From positions 25,294,008 through 25,358,007 of the forward strand of contig CM049313.1 of assembly GCA_026874595.1 (NCBI GenBank): a DNA stretch of 64,000 nucleotides. The letters are read 5' to 3'. Source of the DNA: Sipunculus nudus. Lineage: Eukaryota > Annelida > Sipuncula > Golfingiida > Sipunculidae. The translations under genes were made by a program, and so were the position numbers. The notes below the pieces were generated by a model. The model saw only the letters and a program-made list of their open reading frames with translations. It searched no databases and had not been told where the DNA came from. Shown in pieces: positions 56,701-62,939 of the stretch. Positions within the stretch are counted from its first letter, which is position 1. Every line of letters begins with the position of its first letter.

Positions 56701-59700
56701 TTGTTTTAACTATGAGGACTCCTGCAAAATAAATAGCTCAACCAATATCATATTAAAATATAACAGACAAGTGACAACATAAATTTATTCAACCGAATTC
56801 ACCTACAAATAAGGAAAACCAATCCATGATAACTGATAAATCTATCAAAAATCAATACATGTACTTAGTTCAAGATGATCAATATAGTCATTGGTAAGTA
56901 TCTGGATATATCGTATGGAATTTTAGTCATGTTCAATCAGTATCAAGATATATTTCTGCTGTTTTTTATAAATTAAAATAAAGCATTACTATTTTGGGTA
57001 TCTGCAAAGAAAACACAATATTTGTTTGGTTTTCATCTAACCTGCTGCAGGGATATCACCGTCATCACCACACACAGACACTGATATTTATCTAAAATAT
57101 TCTCATGGATTAAAAAGTACTGACAGACTTACTTTTCTTATGTAGGTAGCCATTTATGACCACTTTGTCTTTTCTGTTTAAGAAGAAGTTTGAGCCGCTG
57201 CTCTGTCTCATTGTTGCGTAGATGGATTGATTGCTTGAACGCCCATTCATTTGGTCCCTACTGTTTGCTGGGTGGTTATCCTGCAAACATCACATACACA
57301 CTGATATCATGAAGCAGTAAAATTCTCAAGTGAACGAACCCTTGTTTTCATTTTATATCATGAAACAATGAATGGTTGGCTGTCATTTAAAGGTATATTT
57401 ACATACTATATATGATGTTTCACAAATGGTTAAAAAATCAAACTGATACTTTAATAGTGTGAACAATGCTGAACAATGCTGTCCAATGGTATTATGACTT
57501 ATAACTGACTGCCATAAGGCTCCTAAATACAGGCGTGTTTATCAGATGAAACAAGCATGTAAACTTAGGAAAGACAAGGACAACAGCAAATTATTTCCGT
57601 ATAACACTGTTAAACTGTTTAAAGTTAAATTATTTAACTGGCAATTCTGATTGGCCAACTGAAAATTTTAAATAACCAAATTATTCTGTTCATCTTGTAG
57701 GAAATTAACATTAACTACAGAAATGATGCACAATTCTACCATCCTGCTTACCCTGAGAACTGGTACGCCAAGAGTCTGACCTTCCACAATTTGTTCCTTG
57801 CTATACCTATTAATGATTTCTGAAAGGCTGAAAGACAAAATAAATTTCCTATAATATAAATATTTGCTAAGGGAACAAAAGAGAAGGAGAGAGAGGGGAA
57901 ACAAAGATTCCTATAGTTCACTATTGTAAACATTTCTTCTTCATAGTTATCACTGAAAAAAACTGAAATCTGTTTATAAATCTTAACAATAAGCTGACTT
58001 ATTATGATGATGCAGAAAAGGACATCAAATTGGCTTAGCCGACTTATACTGATGATAAGGAAAGGGACGTCACATAGGCTAAGCTGACTTATTCTGATGA
58101 TGAAGAAAGGGACATCACATTGGCTAAGCTGACTTATTCTGATGATGAAGAAAGGGACATCACATTGGCTAAGCTGACTTATTCTGATGATGAGGAAAGA
58201 GACATCACATTGGCTAAGCTGACTTATTCTGATGATGTAGAAAGGGACATCACATTGGCTAAGCTGACTTATTCTGATGATGAAGAAAGAGACATCACAT
58301 TGGCTAAGCTGACTTATTCTGATGATGAAGAAAGGGACATCATATTGGCTAAGCTGACTTATTCTGATGATGTAGAAAGGGACATCACATTGGCTAAGCT
58401 GACTTATTCTGATGATGAAGAGACATCACATTGGCTAAGCTGACTTATTCTCATGATGAAGAAAGAGACATCACATTGGCTAAGCTGACTTATTCTGATG
58501 ATGCAGAAAAGGACATCGCATTGGCTAAGCTGACTTATTCTGATGATGCAGAAAAGGACATCGCATTGGCTAAGCTGACTTATTTTGATGATGAAAAGGG
58601 ACATCGCATTGGCTAAGCTGACTTATTCTGACAATGTAGAAAGGGACATCACATTGGCTAACCTTGCTTATTCTGACAATGTATAAAGGGACATCACACT
58701 GGCTAAGCTGACTTATTCTGATGATGTAGAAAGGGACATCACATTGGCTAAGCTGACTTATTCTGATGATGAAGAAAGAGACATCACATTGGCTAAGCTG
58801 ACTTATTCTGATGATGCAGAAAAGGACATCGCATTGGCTAAGCTGACTTATTTTGATGATGAAAAAGGGACATCGCATTGGCTAAGCTTACTTATTCTGA
58901 CAATGTAGAAAGGGACATCACACTGGCTAACCTTGCTTATTCTGACAATGTATAAAGGGACATCACATTGGCTTAGATGGCTTATTCTGACAATGTATAA
59001 AGGGACATCACACTGGCTAAGCTGACTTATTCTGATGATGTAGAAAAGGACATCACATTGGCTTAGCTGACTTATTCTGATGATGAAGAAAGGGACATCA
59101 CAATGGCTAAGCTGACTTATTCTGATGATATAGAAAATGACATCAAATTGGCTTAGCTGACTTATTCTGATGATGAAAAAAGGGACATCACATTGGCTAA
59201 GCTGACTCATTCTGATAATGTAGAAAGGGACATCACATTGGCTAACCTTGTTTATTCTGACAATGTATACAGGGACATCACATGAGCTTAGATGGCTTAT
59301 TTGACAATGTATAAAGGGACATAACACTGGCTTAGTGGACTCAGTCTGCTCAGCTGTTGATGTGGTTACCTGTCAAAGTAGCGACCTCCCATGAGAAACT
59401 GGTTTCCTTGTTGAAACACCTTGAACTTTTGTATACATTGTGAGCAGTGGACAAATAATGTGTAATCTCCAGGGGTGGTATCACTTGGGCGGATCAGGAA
59501 ACTCCCAGGTCCAGCTGGAATATAACAAGAAATCACAACATCATTTAAATCTAGAGTCCAGTGCACTTACAAATGCTATGAACACCTGTATCTAACAAAA
59601 TAAGAACCAATTCCACAGGACAACAATATATTCTTCCCTTCAGCAGTACTTCTGAAATAACACTTGTAATACAAATATATGGATGTTTTGTACAAGGAGT

Positions 59701-62700
59701 GACTGCAGAGGACACTGTTCCAAACAAGGTACCTGTGGGTCATGGCACTCAGCTGAAATTGATTATGAGAATATTTGTATAACATCTTAGCATATATGGA
59801 AATGAGGCAACAGTTTGATTTTTTTATTTTAACACAAGCATGGCTCGCACGGGTTACAAGACGCAGGCAGCTTGCAGGCAATACAGGAAATGACCCGTGT
59901 TCATGGAGACTTTGTTTCAGTTTAGGTTGTGAGCTCACATGTATACTATTGTGTAAATTCATTATTTTTAGCATGATATTGATATTATGGGCCGTTTTCC
60001 ACAATATGAATGCAACCTCATGCAAGACCACTGCGATACAATCTTTGTAGACTTACCAGCCCAGTTATCCGATTGCCTACTGAGTCGGGTTGTCATGGCT
60101 AAAAGATTATATGACCATAAACAATTTGATGTAGAGCGTTATATTCAACCTTTACAAACTGCTACCTGTGTACAAAACTGGGAGGATATAACACCCATGT
60201 CACCAGATGGACATACACAGGGCTAGTGTCAACAGTTATTCCTGATTTAAGGGAGAATATTATGCTTTTTTTGTCAGTTTTTTTTTATATGCAAGAGTAT
60301 TTTTATTTAAGCTTTGATAGGAGATCTTCAAGATCTGTCCAGATGTTTACTGGAATAATTTGACTGTGATCATAAAGTAAGCATGGTTTGACATAGACAG
60401 CCAGCTCAATGTGACACACAATATCTGATATTATTTTCATTCAGTTGACCATTGAACAAATGTTACTTATACTCAGCTATAAGACTGGTCAACTTCTGAA
60501 CACATTCTCTAGTCAGGGGTTATCTCTTTTCTGGTTATGTAGATTCCTTAACCAACTGGAATGAGGAATGAGAAATTTTATCAACACTCAACCTTTTTTA
60601 AGGAAATCCTACAATGCAGATACTGTGGTTGGCTTGTTGTTCATGTTTCAAATTCACAATATTTGTGAAAGGGAAAGTGGTGAAAATTAAACCTTCTAAG
60701 ATGCCTTATCAACACAGGGGAACAGGCCTATATTATCTAGTTCCATTAGCATTTTATGTATTTTTTTTTCACACAACCACACCTGTACAATGTGAACATT
60801 TGTAATTCTTTCACTATATTAACAAGGGACCCATGGGTCACGGCGCTCAGCTGATTGTGATTGGACCATAAATGTTTCTCCATTGTGATACTATATCGAT
60901 TCGATAAAGCTTATGAATATTATGGACATGTTGGGTTATTATAAAGGAATGTAATGTAATTTGTGAGTAAATAATAAATGAAATAACCTGACTGATGAAT
61001 TAATAGAGTCAAATATAGTGGTTTATTTTTTATTTATTTAGGAGGGGTTGAAAATTGCGATATATCTGAGCAAATATGAATGCAATGACAGCAGTAATAA
61101 GCAGTAGTAGAATGATGAATAGGCTATTTGTTGAAGGATCTATAGTGTATGGAAGTCTGCAAGATTTCAATTTGACAGATATGATGTTAAGATTTAATAT
61201 GCTGATGGGGGGATTTAGGAATTTGTTACTGTATGACACAATATCTCTTCAGTCTTGACAATGTTTATTTTGATGCCCAATATGTCTACATATTACACAA
61301 AATTGACATAATTTCTGGCCTGTACATAGGCACCCCTCATAGTAAACAACAATTTTATTGAATTATTTATTTTTCATTTTTATGATTGAAATTAAAAAAT
61401 ACCCAATGGTGACTGCATGGTGTCATTTGAAATATATTTTCAGCAATCCATGAAAGATCCATAAAACATCAGTAATTGCAAGGTCCCTGTTACTCATTAA
61501 CCATAAAATTCCTTTTCCATTTATTTTTCTTAAAGTTGTTATTGTAAACCAATAATGTTTTTAAAATTATTGTTTATTGTTATGTTTTTGGCCAAACAAT
61601 TACAAGAGGAGGGGGTTGAATAGCTATATCCAGCTGAGGCCATCCAAGAGCTGGCTGGCTGTAGTATATGCCTCCCTTCAAGCATGAAAGGTCAATATGG
61701 GGACATATAGAGGGGCTTCAGTACAGCCTAGTTGTGACATGGTCTCATAAAAAATGTTATAAAAGCTACAGTTTTTGATCAAATCCTTTCAAATTTCAGA
61801 ATTTAGAAGCTGAAAGCCTTACGTGTGCATGATATGAAAATTAAACCAACAGTACTTACAGGGAAAAACGTGCCATGCCCAAATTTGGGCAAAATTTAAG
61901 GTATTGATTTTATATTTCTGCGAATAACTTATAAAATTTGCAAAATTCAGATTTTATTTTCGGTATACAATTGAATCTTGATTAAATGGAGTTATATCCC
62001 TGAAAAGAAGTCTCTAGCTTCAGCCATTCTTATGTTAAATGAGTTAATATATTTCCTGATTTTTTTATGGGGTGCATTATGTTTCGGCCCATAACTTCAA
62101 CAATTTACGCAATACTGACCTAATTTTTGGTACGTACATAGAAAATGTATGGAAGAATATGCATATTCACTATGATCAAAATCAGATCAGTGGTTTTGAT
62201 ATTAGGTCTTATAGTGGTCTTATAGTGTAACAATGTTTTTTTTATGGAAAATGGAGGTTTTTCCTTAATATTTCGAAGGAACAAAGTCCTATTGACCCAA
62301 TTTTCAGTATGGTATGAGATTTTGGGGACATCTAACTGTATGCCGAATTTTGGATTCGTAGGTCTAATGGTTTCAAAACGTGCCAGTTTAACGGACGGAC
62401 AGACAGACGGACAGACAGATGGACGACGAACAAAGGACCACGACTATGGCTCAGATGACTTATAGTCAGCTGAGCTGAAAATCCCTGTTTCAAGAGACAA
62501 TGTCCTTTATCATGGCCAAATCTGTAACTGCCTGATAATCAGACAGCACCACCAAACAGCAATTAACATACAAGATAAAACATAATGCATTTAAAGCAGT
62601 ACAGTATGAACATACAAGAAGAATCTTACCATGCAAAAGCCTCTGTCGTGCTTCATCTTTTGTGATGTTATCATGGTACCAGCCATAGGACTCTACAGTA

Positions 62701-62714
62701 GTACTGCCTGAATG
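17408..62714 (-). CDS. RASA1: RASA1 (p120 RasGAP) orthologue, C-terminal two thirds, 19 exons
   Basis: Cytoplasmic GTPase-activating protein that switches Ras off downstream of receptor tyrosine kinases (family knowledge). The 19 exons listed separately below join to 2145 nt, exactly 714 codons plus TGA, with compatible phase at every junction and GT/AG borders. Order in the partial protein: second SH2 (about residues 10-100, with FLIRPSD phosphotyrosine arginine 37), linker, PH (145-250), C2 (265-390), RasGAP (425-650), short C-terminal helix. Arginine finger Arg467 lies in TLFRGTS and the second conserved arginine (Arg581) in FLRLICPA, so the GAP looks catalytically competent. The length agrees with the same portion of vertebrate RASA1 (roughly 700 of 1047 residues). 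The SH2-SH3 N-terminus and promoter are outside the window. Introns reach about 8 kb and are packed with minisatellites and mobile elements. Recognition is from memory of the family; exon borders are read from the sequence. Confidence 0.95.
18287..18409 (-). CDS. RASA1: RASA1 exon 18: C-terminal region
   Basis: Encodes residues 651-691. NVPDQPVTEESPATDLARHL then ATVHTICISNLPALKK align with NVPELPDTTEHSRTDLSRDLAALHEICVAHSDELRTL. Acceptor gacatccacag, donor gtaaca. The acceptor is 17 bp from the 5' end of a family A repeat. Confidence 0.92.
18427..19384 (+). mobile_element. Family A element, full-length type
   Basis: Begins AACTAGATATTTCTTGGC, soon followed by GTATCCCGAGACAA. It ends in an imperfect hairpin GTATCCCC...CTGGGGATAC at 19354-19380. 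The interior has GGTGGCGCCACC (about 19046) and repeated AAGGTCA/GGTCATGACC motifs. The left end lies 17 bp from the RASA1 exon 18 acceptor. Confidence 0.7.
19440..20905. repeat. 28-bp minisatellite with 13-bp spacer variant
   Basis: About 45 copies of GATAACATGATATCTGTTAC + TGGAAAAT, many followed by an extra GATAACAGAAAAT. Individual units vary AT/GA at the junction. It lies in the RASA1 intron between exons 17 and 18. Confidence 0.97.
21361..21435 (-). CDS. RASA1: RASA1 exon 17: end of RasGAP domain
   Basis: Exactly 25 codons, residues 626-650. INPFIQRNMERMKMFLNEL matches VNPFIKSNKHRMIMFLDEL. Acceptor attgcttgcag, donor gtaagt. Confidence 0.95.
22170..22320 (-). mobile_element. tRNA-like SINE head(s)
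   Basis: On the minus strand, two tRNA-like modules: an A-box-like GTGGTGTAACGGT with a B-box-like AGATTCAACCC, and AGTTCAAACCTGTCC as another B-box-like segment. They lie about 45 bp downstream of the exon 16 donor. The assignment rests on box resemblance only. Confidence 0.4.
22362..22444 (-). CDS. RASA1: RASA1 exon 16: RasGAP domain
   Basis: Encodes residues 598-625. TACRTLKLVASSLIKLANLV matches IAARTLILVAKSVQNLANLVEF. Acceptor tgtttttacag, donor gtaagt. A tRNA-like SINE lies within about 50 bp of the donor. Confidence 0.95.
22594..23400. repeat. Family B head fragments
   Basis: Two heads (CAAGGGACC..., near 22595 and 22783) resembling ACAAGGGACCCATGGGTCAC...CTCAGCTG. They are followed by AAAAGCTAAGAGGAAA, also seen at 29480 and 52897. 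Further right the sequence is AT-rich and otherwise featureless. Confidence 0.55.
23678..23722. repeat. (AT)n microsatellite
   Basis: About 22 AT dinucleotides immediately upstream of the LINE fragment. Confidence 0.95.
23728..24378 (+). mobile_element. LINE (non-LTR retrotransposon) 3' end, decayed
   Basis: Translated fragments in shifted frames match the region after the reverse transcriptase of invertebrate non-LTR elements: KVYKACVIGSESWATY, FHMRCLHRILDITWQDK, GIPSMFTLLCQRRLRWLGHV, QRMDEGHISKDMLYGKL and, in another frame after 24175, SDEKRAKRKA then a CQGC zinc-finger-like remnant. An internal deletion (the TLLY segment before GSESW is missing), frameshifts and the absence of the RT and endonuclease mark it as dead. 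Confidence 0.85.
24479..25852 (+). mobile_element. Family A element, best copy
   Basis: Left end AACTAGATATTTCTTGGC, then a TTAGTATCCCCAGACAGG box. The right end is a perfect 12-bp stem GTATCCCCAGAC with an AAA loop at 25823-25849. The interior is made of repeated modules: AAAATGTATCAAGGTCAT-type blocks (3 copies) and two GGTGGCGCCACC modules (25194, 25520). Non-coding. Confidence 0.75.
26273..26320. repeat. (GA)n-rich microsatellite
   Basis: Purine-only GA/GAAA run on the plus strand. Confidence 0.9.
26640..27027 (+). mobile_element. Family B 3' fragment
   Basis: Carries the TTATGTTTGGGTCCATAACTT box and ends ATTCAGATGACTCATAGTCA + GCTGAGCTA. It lies 135 bp from the RASA1 exon 15 donor. 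Confidence 0.65.
27162..27229 (-). CDS. RASA1: RASA1 exon 15: FLRLICPAILNP motif
   Basis: Smallest exon (68 bp), residues 575-597. SGFIFLRLICPAILNPKSFN is the RasGAP signature; Arg581 of FLR stabilises the arginine finger in the known structure. Acceptor ttttgttttccag, donor gtgagt. Confidence 0.97.
27935..28045 (-). mobile_element. tRNA-derived SINE head
   Basis: On the minus strand, CATGGTCTAGGGGTAGAGCA is a good A-box region and TTTGAGTTAGAATCTCCACC a B-box-like region, spaced as in a tRNA. No intact tRNA fold was confirmed, so a SINE relic is preferred over a functional gene. Confidence 0.5.
29370..31245 (+). mobile_element. Family B element, nested full copy (1876 bp)
   Basis: Head ACAAGGGACCCATGGGTCAC, tail hairpin TAGCTCAG...CTGAGCTA at 31215-31245. 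The flanks AAATTTGTA and AAAATGGGG join to a sequence matching the uninterrupted module at 28677 (AAATTTGTAAAAATTGGG), so the insertion left at most 1-2 bp of duplication. Contains a G-run at 30400. No coding capacity. Confidence 0.75.
29432..31130. repeat. Duplicate of 52857-54610
   Basis: Closely similar over about 1.7 kb, from TTCTATTGTAATGTTTTTCA through the poly-G tract and GGCAAGCTGCCTGGGGT to CGAAGTCCTAATGACCCA. They are two recent copies of one subfamily rather than a genomic segmental duplication. Confidence 0.8.
32101..32709. mobile_element. 609-bp MITE with 3-bp TTA duplication (Harbinger-like)
   Basis: Terminal inverted repeats of about 31 bp begin AGCCTGTATC and end GATACAGGCT, with CTGCGACAGCTTGCG opposite CACAAGCTGTTGCAG. 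TTA flanks both ends (32098-32100, 32710-32712). A 3-bp TWA target with this size fits PIF/Harbinger non-autonomous elements. No frame. Confidence 0.75.
33218..33304 (-). CDS. RASA1: RASA1 exon 14: RasGAP domain
   Basis: Encodes residues 546-574. LRYICGCLQKKVAQRWPDN and TRVV match LRYIYGCLQKSVQHKWPTN...TRVV. Acceptor tgttttcctag, donor gtaagg. Confidence 0.95.
33505..33768 (+). mobile_element. Family A left-end fragment
   Basis: AACTAAATATTTCTTGGCCC then ATATCCCCAGACAATTAACC and AAGGTCA motifs. Cut off at 33769 by a family B head. Confidence 0.6.
33769..36367 (+). mobile_element. Family B element(s), head to tail
   Basis: Head ACAAGGGACCCATGGGTCAC; tail hairpin ends at 36367. Contains two 3' modules in tandem (about 34960-35570 and 35620-36367). 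Its middle segment at 34810-34980 resembles 61600-61750. Confidence 0.6.
36370..37573 (+). mobile_element. GGTGGYGCCACC-rich modules ending in a degenerate family A hairpin
   Basis: Boxes at 36381, 36661, 36972 and 37301, AAGGTCA motifs, and a right end AGTATTCTGACTTTGTCTAG + GGATCC that is a decayed family A hairpin. Possibly the remainder of the copy begun at 33505. Confidence 0.55.
37575..39090. other. Intron sequence, nothing recognised
   Basis: Intron between RASA1 exons 13 and 14. It is locally less AT-rich at 37740-38400, but no exon with usable splice sites was found on either strand. Confidence 0.4.
39091..39206 (-). CDS. RASA1: RASA1 exon 13: RasGAP domain
   Basis: Encodes residues 508-545. 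GLYLCQLLDEAVTTIFKS matches NLTHLLNILSELVEKIFMAS. Acceptor cattggttacag, donor gtaagt. The codon split AT|G joins exon 14. Confidence 0.91.
39480..40085. repeat. C-rich tandem repeat
   Basis: About 14 degenerate copies of ATACCACCTGCTCCCA followed by GACCCCCCxCC or CCTTCTCCTTACTCATACAA. Almost no G on the plus strand, so the RASA1 transcript strand is G-rich. Lies in the intron between exons 12 and 13. Confidence 0.9.
40288..40430 (-). CDS. RASA1: RASA1 exon 12: RasGAP arginine-finger exon
   Basis: Encodes residues 460-507. AGTLFRGTSMATTLMDQYMK contains the catalytic arginine finger (Arg467; Arg789 in human RASA1, from family knowledge), followed by INKIMESKQNAE. Acceptor cacactacag, donor gtgaag. 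Confidence 0.97.
40701..40863 (-). CDS. RASA1: RASA1 exon 11: start of RasGAP region
   Basis: Encodes residues 406-459. LETVQVLSEVYGNERVRLAQ and LLQIFRHQRMEAVLLQKF match the first helices of the RASA1 GAP segment (ELHVVYALSHVCGQDRTLLASILLRIFLHEKLESLLL). Acceptor tgttttgatcag, donor gtaaag. Confidence 0.95.
41221..41393 (-). CDS. RASA1: RASA1 exon 10: C2 C-terminal half
   Basis: Encodes residues 348-405. KIQLSQLSSGKVWDEWQSL and IGAVRISAKFNHEIIMP match QLSRLQKGHATDEWFLL and GSIRVRARYSMEKIMP. It ends EYDALKE (EYSEFKE), just before the GAP domain. Acceptor tgtatttgtag, donor gtgaaa, a weaker consensus than the other exons. Confidence 0.94.
42455..43350. repeat. 35-bp minisatellite
   Basis: About 25 highly uniform copies of ACACTCTCCTGTGTTCTCCT + TATACAATTCATTAA, with a subset carrying CCGGTGTTTTCC. 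Intron between RASA1 exons 9 and 10. Confidence 0.97.
43532..43608 (-). CDS. RASA1: RASA1 exon 9: C2 domain
   Basis: Encodes residues 322-347, DDIPPDITFFSIKVHNKNRR and SKDTEV, equivalent to DDLPPDINRFEITLSNKTKKSKDPDI. Acceptor tttctgttacag, donor gtaagt; split codons at both ends. Confidence 0.94.
44583..44824 (-). CDS. RASA1: RASA1 exon 8: PH C-terminal helix and start of C2
   Basis: Largest exon, residues 242-321. RWVHELKQYC is the PH C-terminal helix (DWMKGLQAFC in vertebrates). LRSLHICCKDAKKLSKHFTN then PFCIVCLNDIKVCRTQAK and PVIWGEEFIL match the first half of the RASA1 C2 domain (LVLHIEEAHKLPVKHFTNPYC...PVWSEEFVF). Acceptor aatttttttcag, donor gtaagt. Confidence 0.96.
45150..45705 (+). 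mobile_element. Family B-related 3' fragment
   Basis: ATGGTGCCACTTTCAAAATC box and a tail TGACTGAAAGTCAGTTGAGC + TAAAA. Diverged. Confidence 0.5.
45813..46990. repeat. 19-bp minisatellite with 358-bp higher-order period
   Basis: About 60 copies of GTACATGGAAGTACACCAA with GAACATG, GTATACAAGTACATGG and GTGCATGG variants. The order of variants repeats with a 358-bp period (for example the GTATACAAGTACATGG variant at 46188/46546 and 46376/46734). Long open frames on both strands are a by-product. Ends about 30 bp from the exon 7 donor. Confidence 0.96.
47024..47111 (-). CDS. RASA1: RASA1 exon 7: PH domain
   Basis: Encodes residues 212-241. The codon completed by the first base gives R, followed by PNCFQLVVSALNQESDTYY and LCAESSDSAQ, matching RPNCFQIVVQHFSEE...YFAGETPEQA. 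Acceptor tattttcag, donor gtaaga. The 19-bp minisatellite ends about 30 bp past the donor. Confidence 0.95.
47301..49190 (+). mobile_element. Family B head and tail enclosing RASA1 exon 6
   Basis: Head ACAAGGGACCTATGGGTCAC at 47301 and tail hairpin ending at 49190, 1890 bp apart, nearly the length of the nested copy (1876 bp). The 3' module (48455-49190) is a clear relative of 54690-55410. The 5' part is only weakly similar to other copies. Exon 6 (48326-48423) lies in the middle, so this may be two separate truncated insertions rather than one element. Confidence 0.5.
48326..48423 (-). CDS. RASA1: RASA1 exon 6: PH domain middle
   Basis: Encodes residues 180-211, with RSLEVSYARVSDLLQS aligned to the GLIDLSVCSVYVV strand of RASA1. 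Acceptor tgctttgattacag (phase 0), donor gtgtac. Two in-frame AG alternatives follow within 14 bp (attacag, atgcag). It is the least conserved exon, is separated from exon 5 by about 8 kb, and lies between a family B head (47301) and tail (49190). Confidence 0.82.
49191..52205. other. Long intron part, mostly unique
   Basis: Part of the intron of about 8 kb between RASA1 exons 5 and 6. Contains a 34-bp perfect tandem duplication at 50776-50843 (GCGGTTACAACATATTTATG...) and a possible decayed polymerase-like fragment at 51204-51500. No exon recognised. Confidence 0.45.
52211..52735 (+). mobile_element. Family B 5' module, copy 1
   Basis: Head ACAAGGGACCCATGGGTCAC; about 93% identical to 60822-61330. 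Both contain an uninterrupted 69-codon minus-strand frame (see the findings). Confidence 0.75.
52857..54610 (+). mobile_element. Family B copy (relative of 29432-31130), tail missing
   Basis: Same modules as 29432-31130, including the poly-G at 53891 and the spacer with GGCAAGCTGCCTGGGGTGGG. It stops at GACATCTAAAATTATG without the tail hairpin, and then a new 3' module begins at about 54690. Confidence 0.75.
54690..55409 (+). mobile_element. Family B 3' module with tail
   Basis: AGAGCCTCCAAAAAAATTCA start, TATGTTTGGGCCCATAACTT box, GACGGACGG repeats and the tail hairpin ending at 55409. Confidence 0.75.
55446..56018 (+). mobile_element. Family A element, internally deleted
   Basis: AACTAGATATTTCTAGGC start, one GGTGGTGCCACC module (55726) and terminal hairpin GTATCCCC...TGGGGATAC at 55990-56016. 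Confidence 0.7.
56542..56624 (-). CDS. RASA1: RASA1 exon 5: PH domain
   Basis: Encodes residues 152-179. KNKKWKGMYFVLNDTEQQL and YFFENQK match the KGKRWKNLYFILEG...YFESEK PH strands. Acceptor ttttttattcag. The donor is CAAAAG|gtactt. Reading continues open beyond it, but only this donor gives phase 0 into exon 6 and restores the PH alignment. Confidence 0.88.
57133..57280 (-). CDS. RASA1: RASA1 exon 4: SH2-PH linker and first PH strand
   Basis: Encodes residues 103-151. An Asn/Ser-rich linker is followed by QSIYATMR (the EIYNTIRR segment of RASA1) and VVINGYLHKK, the first PH strand. Acceptor gatgtttgcag, donor gtaagt, with one base of the next codon carried over. Confidence 0.93.
57752..57827 (-). 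CDS. RASA1: RASA1 exon 3: end of second SH2
   Basis: Encodes residues 77-102 with SLSEIINRYSKEQIVEG, matching the IGDIIDHYRKEQIVEG helix and tail of RASA1. Acceptor ttttgtctttcag, donor gtaagc. The split codon AG|C joins exon 2. Confidence 0.94.
58030..59340. repeat. 45-bp minisatellite
   Basis: About 29 copies of GACATCACATTGGCTAAGCT + GACTTATTCTGATGATGAAG + AAAGG, with TGACAATGTATAAAG-type variants towards 59340. The unit is 15 codons and so translates openly on both strands. Intron between RASA1 exons 2 and 3, ending about 30 bp from the exon 2 donor. Confidence 0.97.
59370..59514 (-). CDS. RASA1: RASA1 exon 2: SH2 core with phosphotyrosine-binding arginine
   Basis: Encodes about residues 29-76. 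GSFLIRPSDTTPGDYTLFV holds the beta-B arginine that contacts phosphotyrosine, followed by IQKFKV and QFLMGGRYFD, all very close to the second SH2 of vertebrate RASA1. Acceptor atattccag, donor gtaacc. The 45-bp minisatellite ends only about 30 bp past the donor. Confidence 0.95.
59987..60226 (+). CDS. Candidate small open frame, 79 codons, unrecognised
   Basis: Frame with complex composition: DTIFVDLPAQLSDCLLSRVV then MAKRLYDHKQFDVERYIQPL and CVQNWEDITP. It reads more like a protein than nearby chance frames and is less AT-rich than its flanks. It lies antisense in the RASA1 intron between exons 1 and 2, between two family B heads (59723 and 60822). No known family is recalled; it could be an exon of a nested gene, a captured fragment or chance. 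Confidence 0.25.
   Translation: MGRFPQYECNLMQDHCDTIFVDLPAQLSDCLLSRVVMAKRLYDHKQFDVERYIQPLQTATCVQNWEDITPMSPDGHTQG
60822..62478 (+). mobile_element. Family B element, full length (about 1.66 kb)
   Basis: Head ACAAGGGACCCATGGGTCAC; 5' module as at 52211; middle segment with GAGGCCATCCAAGAGCTGGC; 3' module with CATTATGTTTCGGCCCATAA and (GACGGACA)n; tail hairpin ending at about 62477. Confidence 0.72.
62630..62714 (-). CDS. RASA1: RASA1 exon 1 of window: start of second SH2 domain
   Basis: Encodes residues 1-28 of the visible protein, including YGWYHDNITKDEARQRLLH, which is the WFHG...EA..LL opening of an SH2 domain. Acceptor ctcctttcag, donor gtaaga. It ends with one base of the next codon. A second possible acceptor (cattcag) lies 7 bp further in; the choice cannot be settled because the upstream exon is outside the window. 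Confidence 0.88.
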
Positions 62715-62939
62715 CTGAAAGGAGATATTGTCAATAGTAACACAATTTTGTACACTTAATACATTTCACGTATAACATGATGTGTTTTGGGTGGCAGTTT
62801 CTATTCTTTCAGACCTCACATCATCAAAGTTTAATGGCCATAACAGATGTCTTCCCCCTCCCCCCCCCCCCTCTCATTGTCAATGTTTGGGGATGTCAAT
62901 CCCCAAACATTATGCACTATCTCAAAACAATGATTCTAG

